A model generated the notes under the pieces. The model was not told the DNA's origin and did not search any database. It worked only from the letters and a program-made list of their open reading frames with translations. A stretch of DNA of 64,000 nt. Origin: Dipteronia dyeriana (Eukaryota > Streptophyta > Magnoliopsida > Sapindales > Sapindaceae). The position numbers were made by a program, and so were the translations under genes. The DNA lies in assembly GCA_032871835.1 (NCBI GenBank), contig CM065297.1, positions 27,413,598 to 27,477,597 of the forward strand, given 5' to 3'. This document shows positions 34,991 to 47,461 of this stretch, piece by piece; the first letter of the stretch is position 1, and each line of letters begins with the position of its first letter.

Positions 34991-35774
34991 TTTTCATAAT
35001 GTTAATTAATAATTGGAGGCTAGTAATAATTAATTAATGTTCAATATATAAAGTAACGGCGTATTCTAATTTGTTTCATTGTATTGTGTTCTTAGCTCTT
35101 GCGTTTTATGTCTTGGCTTTTTTTTTTTTCCTTTTTGATTTAATTAGAAGTTCAAGGGTGAGTTTTTTATGTTGTCTATTTTATGTGCAAAACTATTGAA
35201 AATGAATAGGTAACAGTCTCTCTTTCTTAAACACACAATCTATGTTACGTGCTTTGAATTATTGTCTGATAATCCATCTTTCCACTAAATATACCGAAAG
35301 CTCAAGCCCTCAAAATATGAAGGAAAAATGCTGGAATGATAGAAAATTCTCTCTCTCACTCTCTCTCTTCTTTATTTATTTTTTATGAGATTTAAAGTGA
35401 AATATCTATTAGAATATATATATATATATATTTTTCATCTTATATAGTGAAAGTGAAGTATCTATTAATTCTTTTCTTTTTATTATTTCTTTCATAATAA
35501 TACATAAATATATATAATTTATATTGCAGGACTTGATAAGATTTTACTAGTCTTAAGTCAGCAAATACATGTTATTTTCATCCATTTGTTTCTTTATGCT
35601 TGTGTGTTTTTTTAGTTTTCTATATTTTCTATAAGCTACCTTACGACACTGTTCATAACATTGTTCACGGGTGATGTGACGGCACCTTTCACGACATTGT
35701 AGCGGCATTGTTCGCGAAATTAATTTCGTGATTTTTTTTTGGTAAGGGTGATTTTCTTGGGTGTTTTGCTAGTC
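34991..35774. other. Intergenic AT-rich sequence
   Basis: No gene seen. It contains a short ctctct run near 35350, an AT run near 35420 and the 14-bp palindrome cgaaattaatttcg near 35711. Confidence 0.5.
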
Positions 35775-37827
35775 ATGGCATTCATGTTCATGCATGGTGT
35801 GCATGTCTCTGTGGATGATCCCATGTTTATGAAGGCTATTATTTGCTCAAATGTGACTTGTTTGGTGTCGTCTCCTTCTTAGGATGGTCTGGTTTTGGTT
35901 AGTTCTTCATTGTTGGAAAGGCCCGTTGCTGCTAGTAGTTCGAGCGGGCCTCCGTGCTCTGTTCCGTTAGCCATGGTGGGTTCTTCTAGTTGGGTGCGTT
36001 TGTTGGTGAAGGAGACGGTTTCATCTCATGAGGTTGGGATCCGGTGAGTTTTGGGGATTCAGTTCAGAGGCCAGTTTCGGGTTCAGGATCATTGGTTTAG
36101 GATAGTAAATCGTATATGGATCTGTTAAGGTCTTTTAAAGCTTCAATTAAGCCTTTATTGAAGCCTTCAGTTCCATCCTTGAAGGGGGGTTTTGTTTCTG
36201 TTCGGGTTGATCTCGTTGCTTATCAGTCCCGCATTAAGGTGTGAAAAAAAATGCTCTAATTGGTTGTGTTGTGCTCTCTAGTGGTGAGTGGTCATGGATA
36301 CTTGTTGATCTTAAGGCTAAACTTAGCAAACATTGGATGCTCAGTTCTTATTGGCGTCTCATATCTCTATAGAGGGGCTGTTTTCATATTAATTTGAAAT
36401 CTTCAACTGATAAAAACCTTGTTTAGACTCTGTTAATCTTAAACCGGGTATTCTTCGGCTTCAGCCATGGGTTCTGGATTTCAACCCATCCTTGAAGACA
36501 TCCACTAATGCTCAAGTGTTGGTTAGATTCTATGATCTTTCCTAGGAATACTAGTATCTAAAGATTATTTCCGATTTGGCTAGAGGTAATGGTATGCCAT
36601 TAAGGTTTGACAAGGTCACTATTGGTGGGGACTTTGGTCATTATGCTAGAGTTCTAATTGATGTTGATGTGTCTTCTCTGCTACCATCATTTCTGCTTTT
36701 GGAGAGGGATGAACTTTATAGTTCTTTTACATCTGATGAGTACAAAAATCTTCTTGCTTTTTGTACCACTTGCTTCTACATTGGTCACTTGCTCAATGAT
36801 TGTCATAGGTACAATTCTGGAAATGTAACTTTAGTTAGTTTTGTGCATCTGGTTCAAGTTACGATGAGGGATTCTTAAATTCCTAGGGCGGATGGTTTCC
36901 AACTTGCTAGTTGGTTTATCTCCCGGTTGTGAAGTCAGCTAGAGTTGTCCTGGTTTCCATTACTTTTGCTACTATTCAACATGATTTAGGGGTTTTGGAT
37001 TATGTTGCGGTTCATTCTATGGTTTGTTCAGACTCAGTTGTTCACTCTATGGCTGGTTTGGATTTCGATTCAGGACAGACTTCTCCATTTCTGGGTTAGT
37101 TGTGTCGGGTTTGACTTCTTCAGATTCAGCACTGTTGGTTTCTGGTTCTCCAATTATGACTTCTGTTTCGGTTTCCCCTATTGACCAAGGTTAGTCTATC
37201 TTAGTTCTTTTCCCCTTTGTTGGTTCATATATAATGGATGATGGTGTGATTCCTTCTATTGGTTCATCTTTTCTTGTTAAGGTTTCGACTTGTCTAGTGG
37301 ATTCGATTTCCTCAATGGATGTTCACGGGTCGAGGGTGGGAGAAAAACGTGTTACTCCAAGGATTGTTTCTTCGGTTTTGTTGAAGTCAACTTCTCGTGT
37401 GGGTCATACGGCTCAGTGAGATGTTAGAGCCCAACGTGCCTCGTCGGTGCTGGTTGAGAGGGTTGATAAGGGAGTTTTGAGGGATTGATACAGTGCCTCT
37501 CAAGTATCGTATGTGGATTCTGTTGTGCAATTTAAAGACTGTAAGCCCCCTTTGTCTAAAGCTTAGGCTGAGCTTCGTCTCATTGTTGACTCTTCATAGG
37601 TTAATCAAATTGAAGATAAGGAGTTGGATGATATTGACATTTTGTAGAGGTTTAGGATGGTTGAGCGTAGGCTTTAGTCTTATAAGTCTGAGTTTCGGGC
37701 TCCTTCGAGAGTATTTAATGATTAGTGTCCTCTATTGGAATTTTTGGGGTTTTGAAAATGGTTCTACTAGGCTAGTTCTCAAATATTTACGTTGTTCGCA
37801 TCGGTGTTCTTTGGTTTGTGTTGCTGA
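35775..37827 (+). pseudogene. LINE ORF1 remnant (DUF4283 / zinc-knuckle Gag-like)
   Basis: ORF1 of plant L1-type LINEs encodes an RNA-binding Gag-like protein. Translated pieces include LSSGEWSWILVDLKAKLSKHW (about 36275-36335), typical of the DUF4283 region. The open frame 36576-36878 has ARGNGMPLRFDKVTIGGDFG and HYARVLIDVDVSSLLPS, followed by a CX2C-X4-H-X4-C knuckle (CTTCFYIGHLLNDC, about 36759-36800). The rest, to about 37800, is Ser/Val-rich with many stops. It has no RT. It may come from the same LINE family as the ORF2 tail at 8274-9649. Confidence 0.7.
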
Positions 37828-38226
37828 GTTATGAGCCTTCTTGCTATGAAGAAGCTGCTCAAATGGATGAATGGAAGCTTGCCATGAGGAGGAACTGATG
37901 ATGATCTATAAGAACCAGACTTGGAATTGGTTCCAAGGCCAAATGACAGAAAAGTCATTAGAGTCAAATGGGTTTATAGGACCAAACTCAATCCTAATGG
38001 TTCTATAATCAAATACAATGCAAGACTTGTTGTTAAAGGCTACTCTCAAGTTACAGGGGTGGATTTTGGAGACACTTTTGCTCCTGTGGCTAGGCATGAG
38101 ACAATAAGGTTACTTGCTATATTTTTTGCTCAAAATGGATGGACTATGTACCATATGGATGTCAAATCAGCATTCTTGAACGAAATTCTTAAAGAAGAAA
38201 TTTATATGGAGCAGCCTCCTGGTTTC
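37828..38226 (+). pseudogene. Copia reverse transcriptase N-terminal fragment
   Basis: It begins YEEAAQMDEWKLAM-like, has one frame change near 37893, then continues ELVPRPNDRKVIRVKWVY, ARLVVKGYSQVTGVDFGDTF, APVARHETIRLLAIF and MDVKSAFLNE to EQPPGF. It stops where the element A LTR begins at 38227, so element A inserted into it or beside it. The rest of this RT should lie beyond the right end of the nest, outside the window. Confidence 0.85.
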
Positions 38227-40429
38227 TGTAGGGAAAATCCATGCAACTGAAGTGTGCAAATTTAATAAATTAGGGTTTCAGTATAAATAAAACTTTCCCC
38301 TTTTTAATAACAAGAACCTTAACCGATTAACTGATGTATATAAAAAGTGTCATTCTTTTTTCTCGTGAGGATTGAACAAGCGCCGAATTGAATCCATAAG
38401 ATCTTCTAATCAAATCAAGAACGTGAATCACCTAAGAGTGTGAGCTCCCTTTCTTTAAATTGTATACCTGATGATGGAAACAAACAAAATCTTTTTCTTT
38501 GTTAGTTACAATTATCCTCCAAGAGAAAAATCCAAGAACGTCCGGTCACTTGTGAATTATCAATCTAATTGATTGAAACTCGCGTGAACCCCATTTGAAT
38601 TTGTACACAAAACCCTTTTGATGTAAATGATAGTAGTGTACTATTAAAAACAAAAAAAACGTTATCTGTTTCTCTTTTCTCCTTGACCGAATTCTACACC
38701 ATATATCTATGAGTTGATCGAATTTTGTCTTGAGCAAAAACTAAATTTTTCTCCCTCAAAATTCACTCTTGCTAGGCCAAATTCTTTCTTAGAAATTCAC
38801 CTTGCTTAGCCAAAAATTATGAGGTGGTATATATATGATCATAAATCCTCTCCTAATAAGGATTTACTTGGTCGGTAGGAATTCTTTCCTTAGGTGGATT
38901 TACTTGATAGTTAATAATCCTTTTTAAACAATAATTCTACTATATACCAAGACTCCTAATCCAACTCATTAGAGTATTTGTAACCATAATAAAGATATCT
39001 TAATTTGACTAGATACATAATTCATATTTTTTATATACTTATCAAATATAATCTTTAATATTAATTATACTACCAACAACAATATATTATTAGGAGACCA
39101 TTTCCTATTAGGAAAAATATTTTGACTTTTAATTAAATAATTAATTAATCAACAAATTAATTAATTTCCATTTAATTAATTAATAAAATAAAATAATATA
39201 TATTAAGCTATTTTATATAGCCTTGCTGCCCAACACATATATATGAGCCAATATATTATTTTTCTTATTTTAATAAATCCATTGGACCTTAACAAAAAGT
39301 CCACATGTGAACTAGACCCATTCTTACAAAAGAAACAAGTCCACAAGCCTTAATACAATTATAGATGGACCCATAAATTGGCCTGGTAGAATATATCAAG
39401 TGATCCATGCAAGTTCGTGTGGATTGAGGATCTTGGCGGGCTATCTAAATTTAAGCTCCAATAGACACAACCCAATCACAATCAACAAATGATTCACTTA
39501 GGTCCGATATATTAATTTTAGTTCATTCCACTAAAGAGCAAAAATTGAACTCTTAAATAAAGATAAAATAAGTTAATATTTCTTACTCATACCCTAGACA
39601 ACCTTATTGGAGAAAGTGTATCCTCGTAAAGAGTATCAGTAATCGCCAAGAGCTCATAGACCGCCTATAGCTCTCCAAGTTACCATATTTATTCATATGA
39701 CTACATTTTGAACTTAGATATTTTGACTTGTCCAGAAGCCATGTTTCAATAGACACTATTGAAAACTTAACGTTAAGATTTAATATTCAATACCTCAAAA
39801 CATCCATATGATGATATTCTACTCTCATTTTATAAATGGAGCAACAATGTACATATCTATAAATGAAGTCTTCTATCGATTAACAAATGAATACCACCAA
39901 ACTATCAATGATAGACTATGCTATATAATCGTACCCGTTGATAGCTCAAATGATAACACTTGCAACCATAAGTCCATCATTTATCTCAGGATTGAGATAG
40001 ACTCTCTGATTGTCTTCAAATGAAAACTTTTATCTATTGACGGTTCTAGATAAATTTTTTCATTGTGATCCAATTCAATGCACCCACTAGATTCTTTTGC
40101 CCAAAGACACCACACTTTGATGATTTTAGACTCATCATAACACATTTGATCCCACTCAAATGCTAGCAAAAGAATCTACAACTTTAACAAAATAAAGACG
40201 CCCAACCTTTATCTTAACTTGTGAATATTATTCAAGACTAACTAAAGAATTATGGCTACCTCATAAATATTTAGATGTATGAGCAATTCTTCTTTTCTCA
40301 TAGTCTTTTGACTTTATGATTATTTACTTTTGACAATTATAATAATTGTTAAACTAGAAATCAATTTATTAATATGAAAAGATTGTCAAATACATTATTA
40401 TACTCTTGCTATCGAGCATAATCCCAACA
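38227..40429 (-). repeat. 3' LTR of element A
   Basis: On the minus strand it begins TGTTGGGATTATGCTC at 40429 and ends TTTTCCCTACA at 38227. It is colinear with 45520-47263 plus 60338-60684. A TATA-like tatatatatgat lies near 38828-38840. Confidence 0.93.
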
Positions 40430-40440
40430 ATCTCCCACTC
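40430..40440 (-). promoter_or_regulatory. Polypurine tract of element A
   Basis: GCGAGTGGGAGAT on the minus strand ends at the 3' LTR. Confidence 0.65.
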
Positions 40441-40492
40441 GCTCTATAGCAAATGTGTCATATCTCTCATACCCATGTTCTCTAGATGCCCA

Positions 40493-41330
40493 TCAAAACT
40501 CTTTTGTGGAAGAGCCTTTGTAAAAGGGATCCGCCAGATTACCTATTGACGCGATCTTGGTAGTCGTCACGTCACCCTTATGCACAATATCCCTCAGAAG
40601 GTGATACTTTCGTTTAATGTGTTTCCCTCTCTTATGACTTCTTGGTACTCTCGAATTAGCCACTGCTCCACTATTGTCATAATAGATAGTGATCTGCTTA
40701 TTCGCATCAGGAACCACTTCCAAGTCAATCAAGAATTGGCGGAGTCAAACAACCTCTTTAGCAGACTTGCATGCGGCAACATACTCGGCTTCCATGGTAG
40801 AATTAGCAATACAAGATTACTTGATACTCCTCCATGTGACTGCCACTCCTCTAATAGTAAACACAAATCCTGATGTTGATCTCCTGGAGTTAAAAACGGA
40901 CTGAAAAGCAAAATCTGTATACCCAACGTGAATTAAATCCCCTCCAGAGTATACAAGCATATAATTTCTCGTTCTTCTAAGATACTTGAAAATATTTTTG
41001 ACAACCGTCCAGTAATCAGAACCAGGTTTCGATTGAAACCTGCTAACTATGCCCACAACAAAACAAATATCTGGTTTAGTACAGAGCATTACGTACATGA
41101 GACTTCCAATTGCTGATGCATATGGAACCCTACTCATGAATTGCTCTTCATGCTCATTCTTAAGAACCTGTTCCTTAGAAAGTTTGATTCCATGTTTGAA
41201 CGGTATCATACCTTTCTTGGAATCTTTTATTGAAAACCTAGACAAGATTTTATCTATGTATGAAGCTTAAGATAATGCAGTCGTTCTATTCTTTCTCTCC
41301 CTTATGACTTGGATACCAAGAATATAACTT
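40493..41330 (-). pseudogene. Element A RNase H and RT connection
   Basis: Frame 41245-40817 holds MSRFSIKDSKKGMIPFKHG, VPYASAIGSLMYVMLCTKP and GRRSTSGFVFTIRG-like sequence. After a frame change near 40815 the RNase H end reads ITIYYDNSGAVANSRVPRS and IKRKYHLLRDIVHKGDV, to LADPFYKG. RNase H would remove the RNA strand during cDNA synthesis. The frame break and the short end make it inactive. Confidence 0.85.
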
Positions 41331-41985
41331 GCTTCTCCTATGTCCTTCATATCAAATTATTTTGCTAACCATTCTTTTACTGATGTCAATACACCTACAT
41401 TGTTTCCGATGAGTAGTATATCATCAACGTAAAGAACTAGAAAAACCAACTTGTAGCCTTTAATCCTTTTGTATACACAAGGTTCATTAAGGTTTTGAAT
41501 AAATCCAAAACTTTTCACGGCTTGATCGAACCTTATGTTCCAGGATCTGGATGCTTGCTTCAATCCATATATGGATCTTTGCAACTTCCTCTTCGCCTTT
41601 TTCAATGAATCCTTATGGTTGTATCATGTAGATGCTTTCGTCAAGACTTCCATTAAGGAAAGTTGTCTTGACGTCCATTTGCAAAATCTCTAGGTCTAGA
41701 GATGCCGCAATGGATAAGAGTATCTTAATGGATTTAAGCATGGCCACAAGAGATAAGGTTTCTTTATAATCGATACCTTCCTTCTGTGTATAAACTTAGC
41801 TACCAATATAGCTTTAAAGGTTTCCACCTTTCCATCCATTCCTTTTTTCCTCTTGTATACTCACTTACACCCGATGGGTTTTATCCCTTTAGGCAAGTCT
41901 ACAAGAGACCTTACTTTATTTTTGAACATAGATTCAATCTCGGTTTGCATTGCCTTTTGCTAATGGCGACAATCAACGTTTTCTA
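41331..41985 (-). pseudogene. Element A reverse transcriptase
   Basis: On the minus strand the front part (about 41980-41620) is broken by frame changes but shows the KPIGCKWVYKRKK-like region and QMDVKTTFLNGSLDESIYM. The open frame 41605-41357 reads LQRSIYGLKQASRSWNIRF and the catalytic LYVDDILLIGNNVG (about 41436-41395). YVDD is intact. Closest in kind to the RT of copia element 1 at 3.4-4.3 kb. Confidence 0.86.
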
Positions 41986-43063
41986 TTGCTTCCTTGTACG
42001 TATATGGATCATCGTCGTCCAGGAGATTCTCTACAGATTCTCCTAGACCGATGTATCTTTTGGGTTGTTTACTAACCCTCCCACTATGACGAGGTATGGT
42101 AGATTGTTGATATTGTGTTGGTACGGAATTTACAATTAGGCTTGATTGTGAAACTTCTTCTGGAATTGTATCTCCTAAAAGCTTATTCAGAACAATTCTA
42201 CTCTTAGGCACAAAATTATTCATATAGCCCTCTTCTAGAAATTTAACATTTGTCGAAACAAATACTTTAAGATCTGAAGGACTATAAAAATAATATTCTT
42301 TTGTTCCTTTTGGATACCCTACAAATATGCAAGTTTCTGAACGAGACTCTATCTTTTCTGTCTTTCCTTTTAACACGTGCGCATGAGATCCAAATATCCT
42401 TAAGTGTTGTAAATTAGGCTTTGGCCCGGTCCATAACTCCATGTGGTGTTTTAGGAATCGACTTAGATGGTACATCGTTTAGAATGTATATAGCGGTTTA
42501 GAAAGTATATCCCCCAAAAGAATTAAGGAGCGTTGAATAACTTAACATAGACCTAACCATGTCCAAAAAAGTTATATTTCTCTTTTTTGTCACCCCATTT
42601 TGTTGAGGTGTACCTGATGCATAAAACTGAGAAATTATCTTATAATCAATAAGATATTGCTGAAACTCACCAGATAGATATTCTCCACAACGATCAGACC
42701 TCAAGATTTTTTTGCGTTTCTCAAGCTGATTTTCTACTTCAGTTTTAAATGTTTTGAACATGTCAAAAGCATCCGACTTATGTCTCATGAGATATAAATA
42801 GCCAAATCTTTAGTAATCATCCGTGAAAGTGATGAATTACTCATATCCACCTCTTGCTTGAAGCTCATAGGTCCACACACATCAGTGTGTATCAATCCTA
42901 AACATTCGATGGCTCCTGTGCCTTTGGTCGTGAATGACCTTTTGGTCATTTTACCTTCCAAACAAGATTCACAAGTTGGTAGATCATCAACCTTTAAGTC
43001 ACTTACAGGTCCATCACTAACCAATCTTTTAATCCTATTTAGGTTAATATGACCTAGGCGCAA
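41986..43063 (-). pseudogene. Element A integrase
   Basis: The zinc motif is LGHINLNRIKRL then CESCLEGK (43060-42940). The core follows with a frame change near 42800. The second Asp is in LRSDRCGEY, where the usual Gly is Cys. The Glu of NGVAERRN is replaced: the sequence reads NGVTKKRN (about 42590), so the third catalytic residue is Lys. The C-terminal half, 42475-41960, contains FVGYPKGTKEYYFYSPSD and RHSGRVSKQPKRYIGL. The protein could not have catalysed integration in this state. Confidence 0.88.
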
Positions 43064-43507
43064 ATGCCATATGTAGGTTTCATCTTTTTATAATTTTACT
43101 CTTTTATGATTAGGTTCTGTTGATTCCGTGTCTAACATATTTCTATGCAAGTAGAATAAACCGTTTTCCAATGTACCTTTGCAAACAAATTTGTTATTCT
43201 TACTAATAATAAAACCTTTATTAAAAGTAACCGAATATCTAAATTTATTTAGACAAGAGACCGAAATTAAATTCCTCTTGAATTGTGGTACATAATAAAC
43301 ATTTATTAAAACTAAATGCCTATAAGAATCTAAATTGATTCTAATATCTCCCACTACACTAGTAGACACCAACGCTCCATTGCCTAAATGCAAGTTGATT
43401 TCATTATTATTCAGTCTTTTCCTTTCCCGGTAACCTCTTCTGGTTAGGCCTAAGTTGCTTTTTCTTCTGTTGTTTCTTGACCTTCCTACGGGTCTTAACA
43501 TAAGCAA
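43064..43507 (-). pseudogene. Element A pre-integrase region; protease missing
   Basis: The open frame shows INLHLGNGALVSTSVVGDI and YYVPQFKRNLISVSCLN, the stretch between protease and integrase in Tnt1-type elements. It begins in a basic Gag-like run (RRGYRERKRLNNN) with no DSG protease motif and no CCHC knuckle between, so both appear to have been deleted. It ends at 43088 near KRVKL. Confidence 0.75.
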
Positions 43508-43541
43508 CTTTACTAACTATATGAATCTCTTAACCCTTACA

Positions 43542-44125
43542 TTACACAAGGATTTTCTCGATGCTTTGATCATCTTGCATCAGGCCTTGTAAGATGTTTT
43601 CCTTATTATTCAAGGTGTAGTCCAACTTGAACTGATCAAAGGAATCTGATAGTGAGTTGACAATCATGTCAATTTTCGTCTCACCATCTATCTCAGCACC
43701 ATTTAGTCCAACAATGTTGAGATGTGCTATGACTTTCATCATGTGATCTTTCACAGCCTGTCCAGGTTTCATCCTAAGATTCATAAAAGCAGTCACTGCC
43801 TCTCTCTTAGTCATCCTAGACCTCATAGCAAACATCTCCTCTAAAGACATCATTATATTGGCAACAATCTTCATTCCTTCATGTTGTTGTTGCAACACGT
43901 CAGAGATGATTGCCGTAATGTAACGTACATTTAGCCATCTCATCTGAAGACTTCCATTACAGATACTCATCTCTTTACCCATTAGTTTGGTGGTTTAGGA
44001 ATAGACAGAACGAACTTATGGTTTTTCAACTTACAACAACAACCCAATTTTCCTTTTTTCCATATGACATAATTATCATCAGTTAAAATAATATATTTTA
44101 GGATTATAATTAGGGATGAGGTCAT
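43542..44125 (-). pseudogene. Element A Gag
   Basis: The probable start is ATG 44125 (MTSSLIIILKY), because the matching position in element C reads MTPSLINILKD; both lead into LT(D/G)(D/G)NYV. A frame change and stop near 44000 follow. The open frame 43982-43542 is a UBN2-type Gag: VLQQQHEGMKIVANIMMSL, MKPGQAVKDHMMKVIAHL, IVNSLSDSFDQFKLDY. The zinc knuckle is not found. Confidence 0.82.
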
Positions 44126-45504
44126 GATTTCTTTATATTAACAAAAATTATATAAGTAAATAATCATGATATAGCACTTTTGAATATTTATCTTGAATTA
44201 CAAATAAAATAATTCAATCATAAAATTCAAAGGTGATCCAACACCTATAAATGTCACGCTTCCTTTGGGAGTTTGCACCATTTACTAGTTGGACTAGGTC
44301 CCACCTAATTGTTAACATAACAACCAACATTTTCAATTTTAGCCTTGTAATTTTATTAACAAGAACTCTTGGGATGATATTAATAAAATTACATTGAGTG
44401 TGTTACCAAGTTATCGATCTTCAATATAATCCCTCACGAATATCCCTCATTTGGGAGTAGATATCGTTTGGGCTAATTGTCTAATCTATCATTGTAAGGA
44501 AGTATCTTGCTAAATTCCATTCATGAATACCTCTTCGGAGGTTATTACACGAAACATAAAGCTCAACTAAACTTGGAGGCCGTAGGTGTTCCAAAAGATC
44601 TCCTCCCACTTAATTATTGAAGGCGTGTGATTGAAATCCAAAGAATGATTTACCAAGCTATCTAGATGCCAATTTAGATACCTAAGCCATTCTATGCATG
44701 TTCATACCAAAAGAGATATATGAGTGGCACTCCTATTCTATATGACATGTTATCAAACAACGACAAACATTGCATTAATTACAAAAATATAAATAGATAC
44801 AATTTTGGTCCATCCTAGAAATGCAAGTAAATTACATGTCTTGGAATGCAAAAAACTCCTTTCTTGGCGAACAAGTCTTCACGCGATCTTCGTCGTTTGG
44901 ACTCCCTCGGCTGCCTCCCATGGGTGTGCACACCCTTGGCTCCCTTCCAAGGGCGTGCGCATGCCACAACCCTTAATGGGCTGCCATGCGCAACCATGGC
45001 TTCCATAGGGCTGCCGTGCGCAGCCCATGCCACAACAATCGTGGCCGCGTGCTCTTCGCATGCACGTTTGTTGCTATGGCTTGCACGATCCCAAACTTGT
45101 TCCGGTTGCTTCCAATCCTTCAAACCTTTGAGTCTTTGATACTTGAATGTATTACATAAGGATTTTAAATAAAAAAAAATACTGCAGTTTTTTTTATTAT
45201 TACAACAACAAAATAAAATATAAAAAAAACTTAGCAACTACCAAGAAAGAAATTATGGCGATGATAGGCCACCCTTCTTGTTACAATCCCAAAACAAAAA
45301 TACATTGAAATTCTAGGACCAAAATTGAGCAATAACAAACCACAAATAAAACATATATATATATATATATATATATATCCATACATTCCAATGTAAATAT
45401 ATATGTGAATACCTAGAGTGTCATCTCTTTCTAAAACATGCATATATACAATAAAAATAAAAAGATTCACGAACACATACAACAATTAATCAAGGGTACA
45501 ACCA
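44126..45504 (-). other. Element A leader with a GC-rich block and small ORF
   Basis: The leader between primer site and gag has an open frame at 45237-44815. Its middle (about 45075-44880) is strikingly GC-rich, with repeated gcgca/tgggc motifs and the 14-bp palindrome gggtgtgcacaccc at 44922-44935. Element C keeps the same block at 62940-63180. The peptide (ASHSNKRACEE ... IVVAWAAH) matches nothing I know. Confidence 0.6.
45352..45378. repeat. (AT)n microsatellite in element A leader
   Basis: The same place in element C holds an AT run followed by a GT run. Confidence 0.95.
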
Positions 45505-45518
45505 GGCTCTGATACCAA
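45505..45518 (-). promoter_or_regulatory. Primer binding site of element A
   Basis: TTGGTATCAGAGCC on the minus strand, one base from the LTR end. This is the initiator Met tRNA site usual in copia elements. Confidence 0.88.
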
Positions 45519-45519
45519 T

Positions 45520-47263
45520 TGTAGGGAAAATTGGCACAACGGAAGTGTGAAAATTTAATAAATTAGGGTTTCGGTATAATTTTTTTTTTCCTTTTTAATA
45601 ACAATAACCTTAACCCTAGATTAATTGATGTATATAAAAAGTGTCGTACCATTTTCTCGTAACGATTGAATAAGTGCCGAATTGAATCCGCAATATCTTC
45701 CAACCTAATCACGAACGTGAATCTCCTAGGAGCGTGGGATCCCTTTCTTTAAATTGTATACCTTAGGATGGAAACAAACAAAATCTTTTTCTTTTTTAGT
45801 TACAATTATCCTCCAAGAGAAAAATCCAAGAACGGCCGGTTACTTGTGAATTATCAATCTAATTGATTGAAACTCGGGTGAACCCAATTTGATTTTGTAC
45901 ACAAAACTCATTTGATGTAAAGTATACTAGTGTACTATCAAAAACAAAAACGTTCTCTTTTTCTCTTTTCTCCTTGGTCGAATTCTACACCATATATCTA
46001 TGAGTTGATCGAATTTTGTGTAGAGCAAAAACTAATTTTTTCTCCCTCAAAATCTCTCTTGCTATGCCGTATTCTCTCTTAGAAAATCACCTTGCTTGCC
46101 CAAAATTTTGCTCATAAATTCCTAGGGCTTGCCTAAAATTATGAGGTGGTATATATAGGATCATAAATTCTCTTCTTAGAAGGATTTACTTGGTTGACAA
46201 GAATCCTTTATTTAGGTGGATTTACTTGGTAGTTAAGAATCCTTTTCAAAAAAGAATTCTACTCTATACCAAGACTCCTAATCCAACTCATTAGTGTATT
46301 TGTAACCATATTAAAGATTTTCTAATTTAACTAGATAAATAATTCATATTATATATCTACTTATCAAATATAATCTTTAATATTAATTATACTACCAACA
46401 GTAATATAATATTAGGAGACTATCTCCTTTTACGAAGAAGATTTTGACTTTTAATTAAATAATTAATTAATCAACAAATTAATTAATTTTCATTTAATTA
46501 AATAATAAAATAAAAAAAAATATATTAAGCTATTTTATATAGCCTTGCTGCCCAACACATATATATGGGCCAATATATTATTATATTTTATTTTATTAAA
46601 TCCATCGGACCATAACAAAAAGTCCATATGTGAACTAGACCCATTCTTATAAAAGAAATAAGTCCACATGCCTTAATACAATTCTAGATGAACCTCTAAA
46701 TTGGTTCGGTAGAATATATCAAGTGATCCATGCAAGTTCGTGTGGATTTGGGGATCTTGGCGGGCTATCTAAATTTAAGCTCCAATAGACACAATCCAAT
46801 CACAATCAACAAATGATTCACTTAAGCTCGATCTATTAATTTTAGTTCATTCCATTAAAGAACTAAAATTGAACTCTTAAATAAAGATAAACCAAGTTAA
46901 TATTTCTTACTCATACCCTAGACAACCTTATTGGAGAAAGTGTATGTTCGTGAAGAATATCAGTAATCGCCAAGAGCTCATAGACCGTCTATAGCTCTCC
47001 AAGTTACCATATTTACTCATATAACCACATTTTGAACTTGGATATTTTGACTTGTCTAGAAGTCATGTTTCAATAGACACTATTGAAAACTTAACGTTAA
47101 GATTTAATATCCAATACCTCAAAACATCCATATGATGATATTCTACTCTCATTTAATAAATGGAGCCACGATGTCCGTATCTATAAATGAAGTCCTCTAT
47201 CGATTAAGAAATGAATACCACCAAACTGTCGAGGATAAACTATGCTATATAATCGTACTCATT
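45520..47263 (-). repeat. 5' LTR of element A, first part
   Basis: Colinear with 38227 to about 39943. It breaks at tcatt (47259-47263), where composite B is inserted. Confidence 0.93.
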
Positions 47264-47308
47264 TGAAAATCCAAACACGGTTAAATGCTCAAGGCTAACC
47301 TAGAGGGT

Positions 47309-47336
47309 GGGGGGGGGGGGGGGGGGGGGGGGGGGG
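47309..47336. repeat. 28-base G run in B LTR 3
   Basis: The same site has 17 G in LTR 2 (49641-49657) and only about 7 in LTR 1 (57818-57824). Confidence 0.95.
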
Positions 47337-47414
47337 TTGGGGTGAATAGGTTAGGCACCTTTTTTGACTCCCTTAGATACAAACAAAAGTTTGTCCCTCT
47401 AGATTGCTTGTATC

Positions 47415-47417
<3 letters not shown>

Positions 47418-47459
<42 letters not shown>
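47418..47459. repeat. (AT)n microsatellite in B LTR 3
   Basis: About 21 units; the same site has about 17 units in LTR 2 (49733-49766) and 4 or 5 in LTR 1 (about 57898-57908). Confidence 0.95.

Positions 47460-47461
<2 letters not shown>

Noticed and set aside
39808..40023. Plus-strand ORF in the element A LTR
   Set aside because: Inside an LTR, opposite to transcription. In the split 5' LTR this stretch is interrupted by composite B, and no domain is visible.
47309..47336. Telomere-like or G-quadruplex island of special function
   Set aside because: A plain homopolymer at an LTR site that varies between copies. Slippage or sequencing error explains it.
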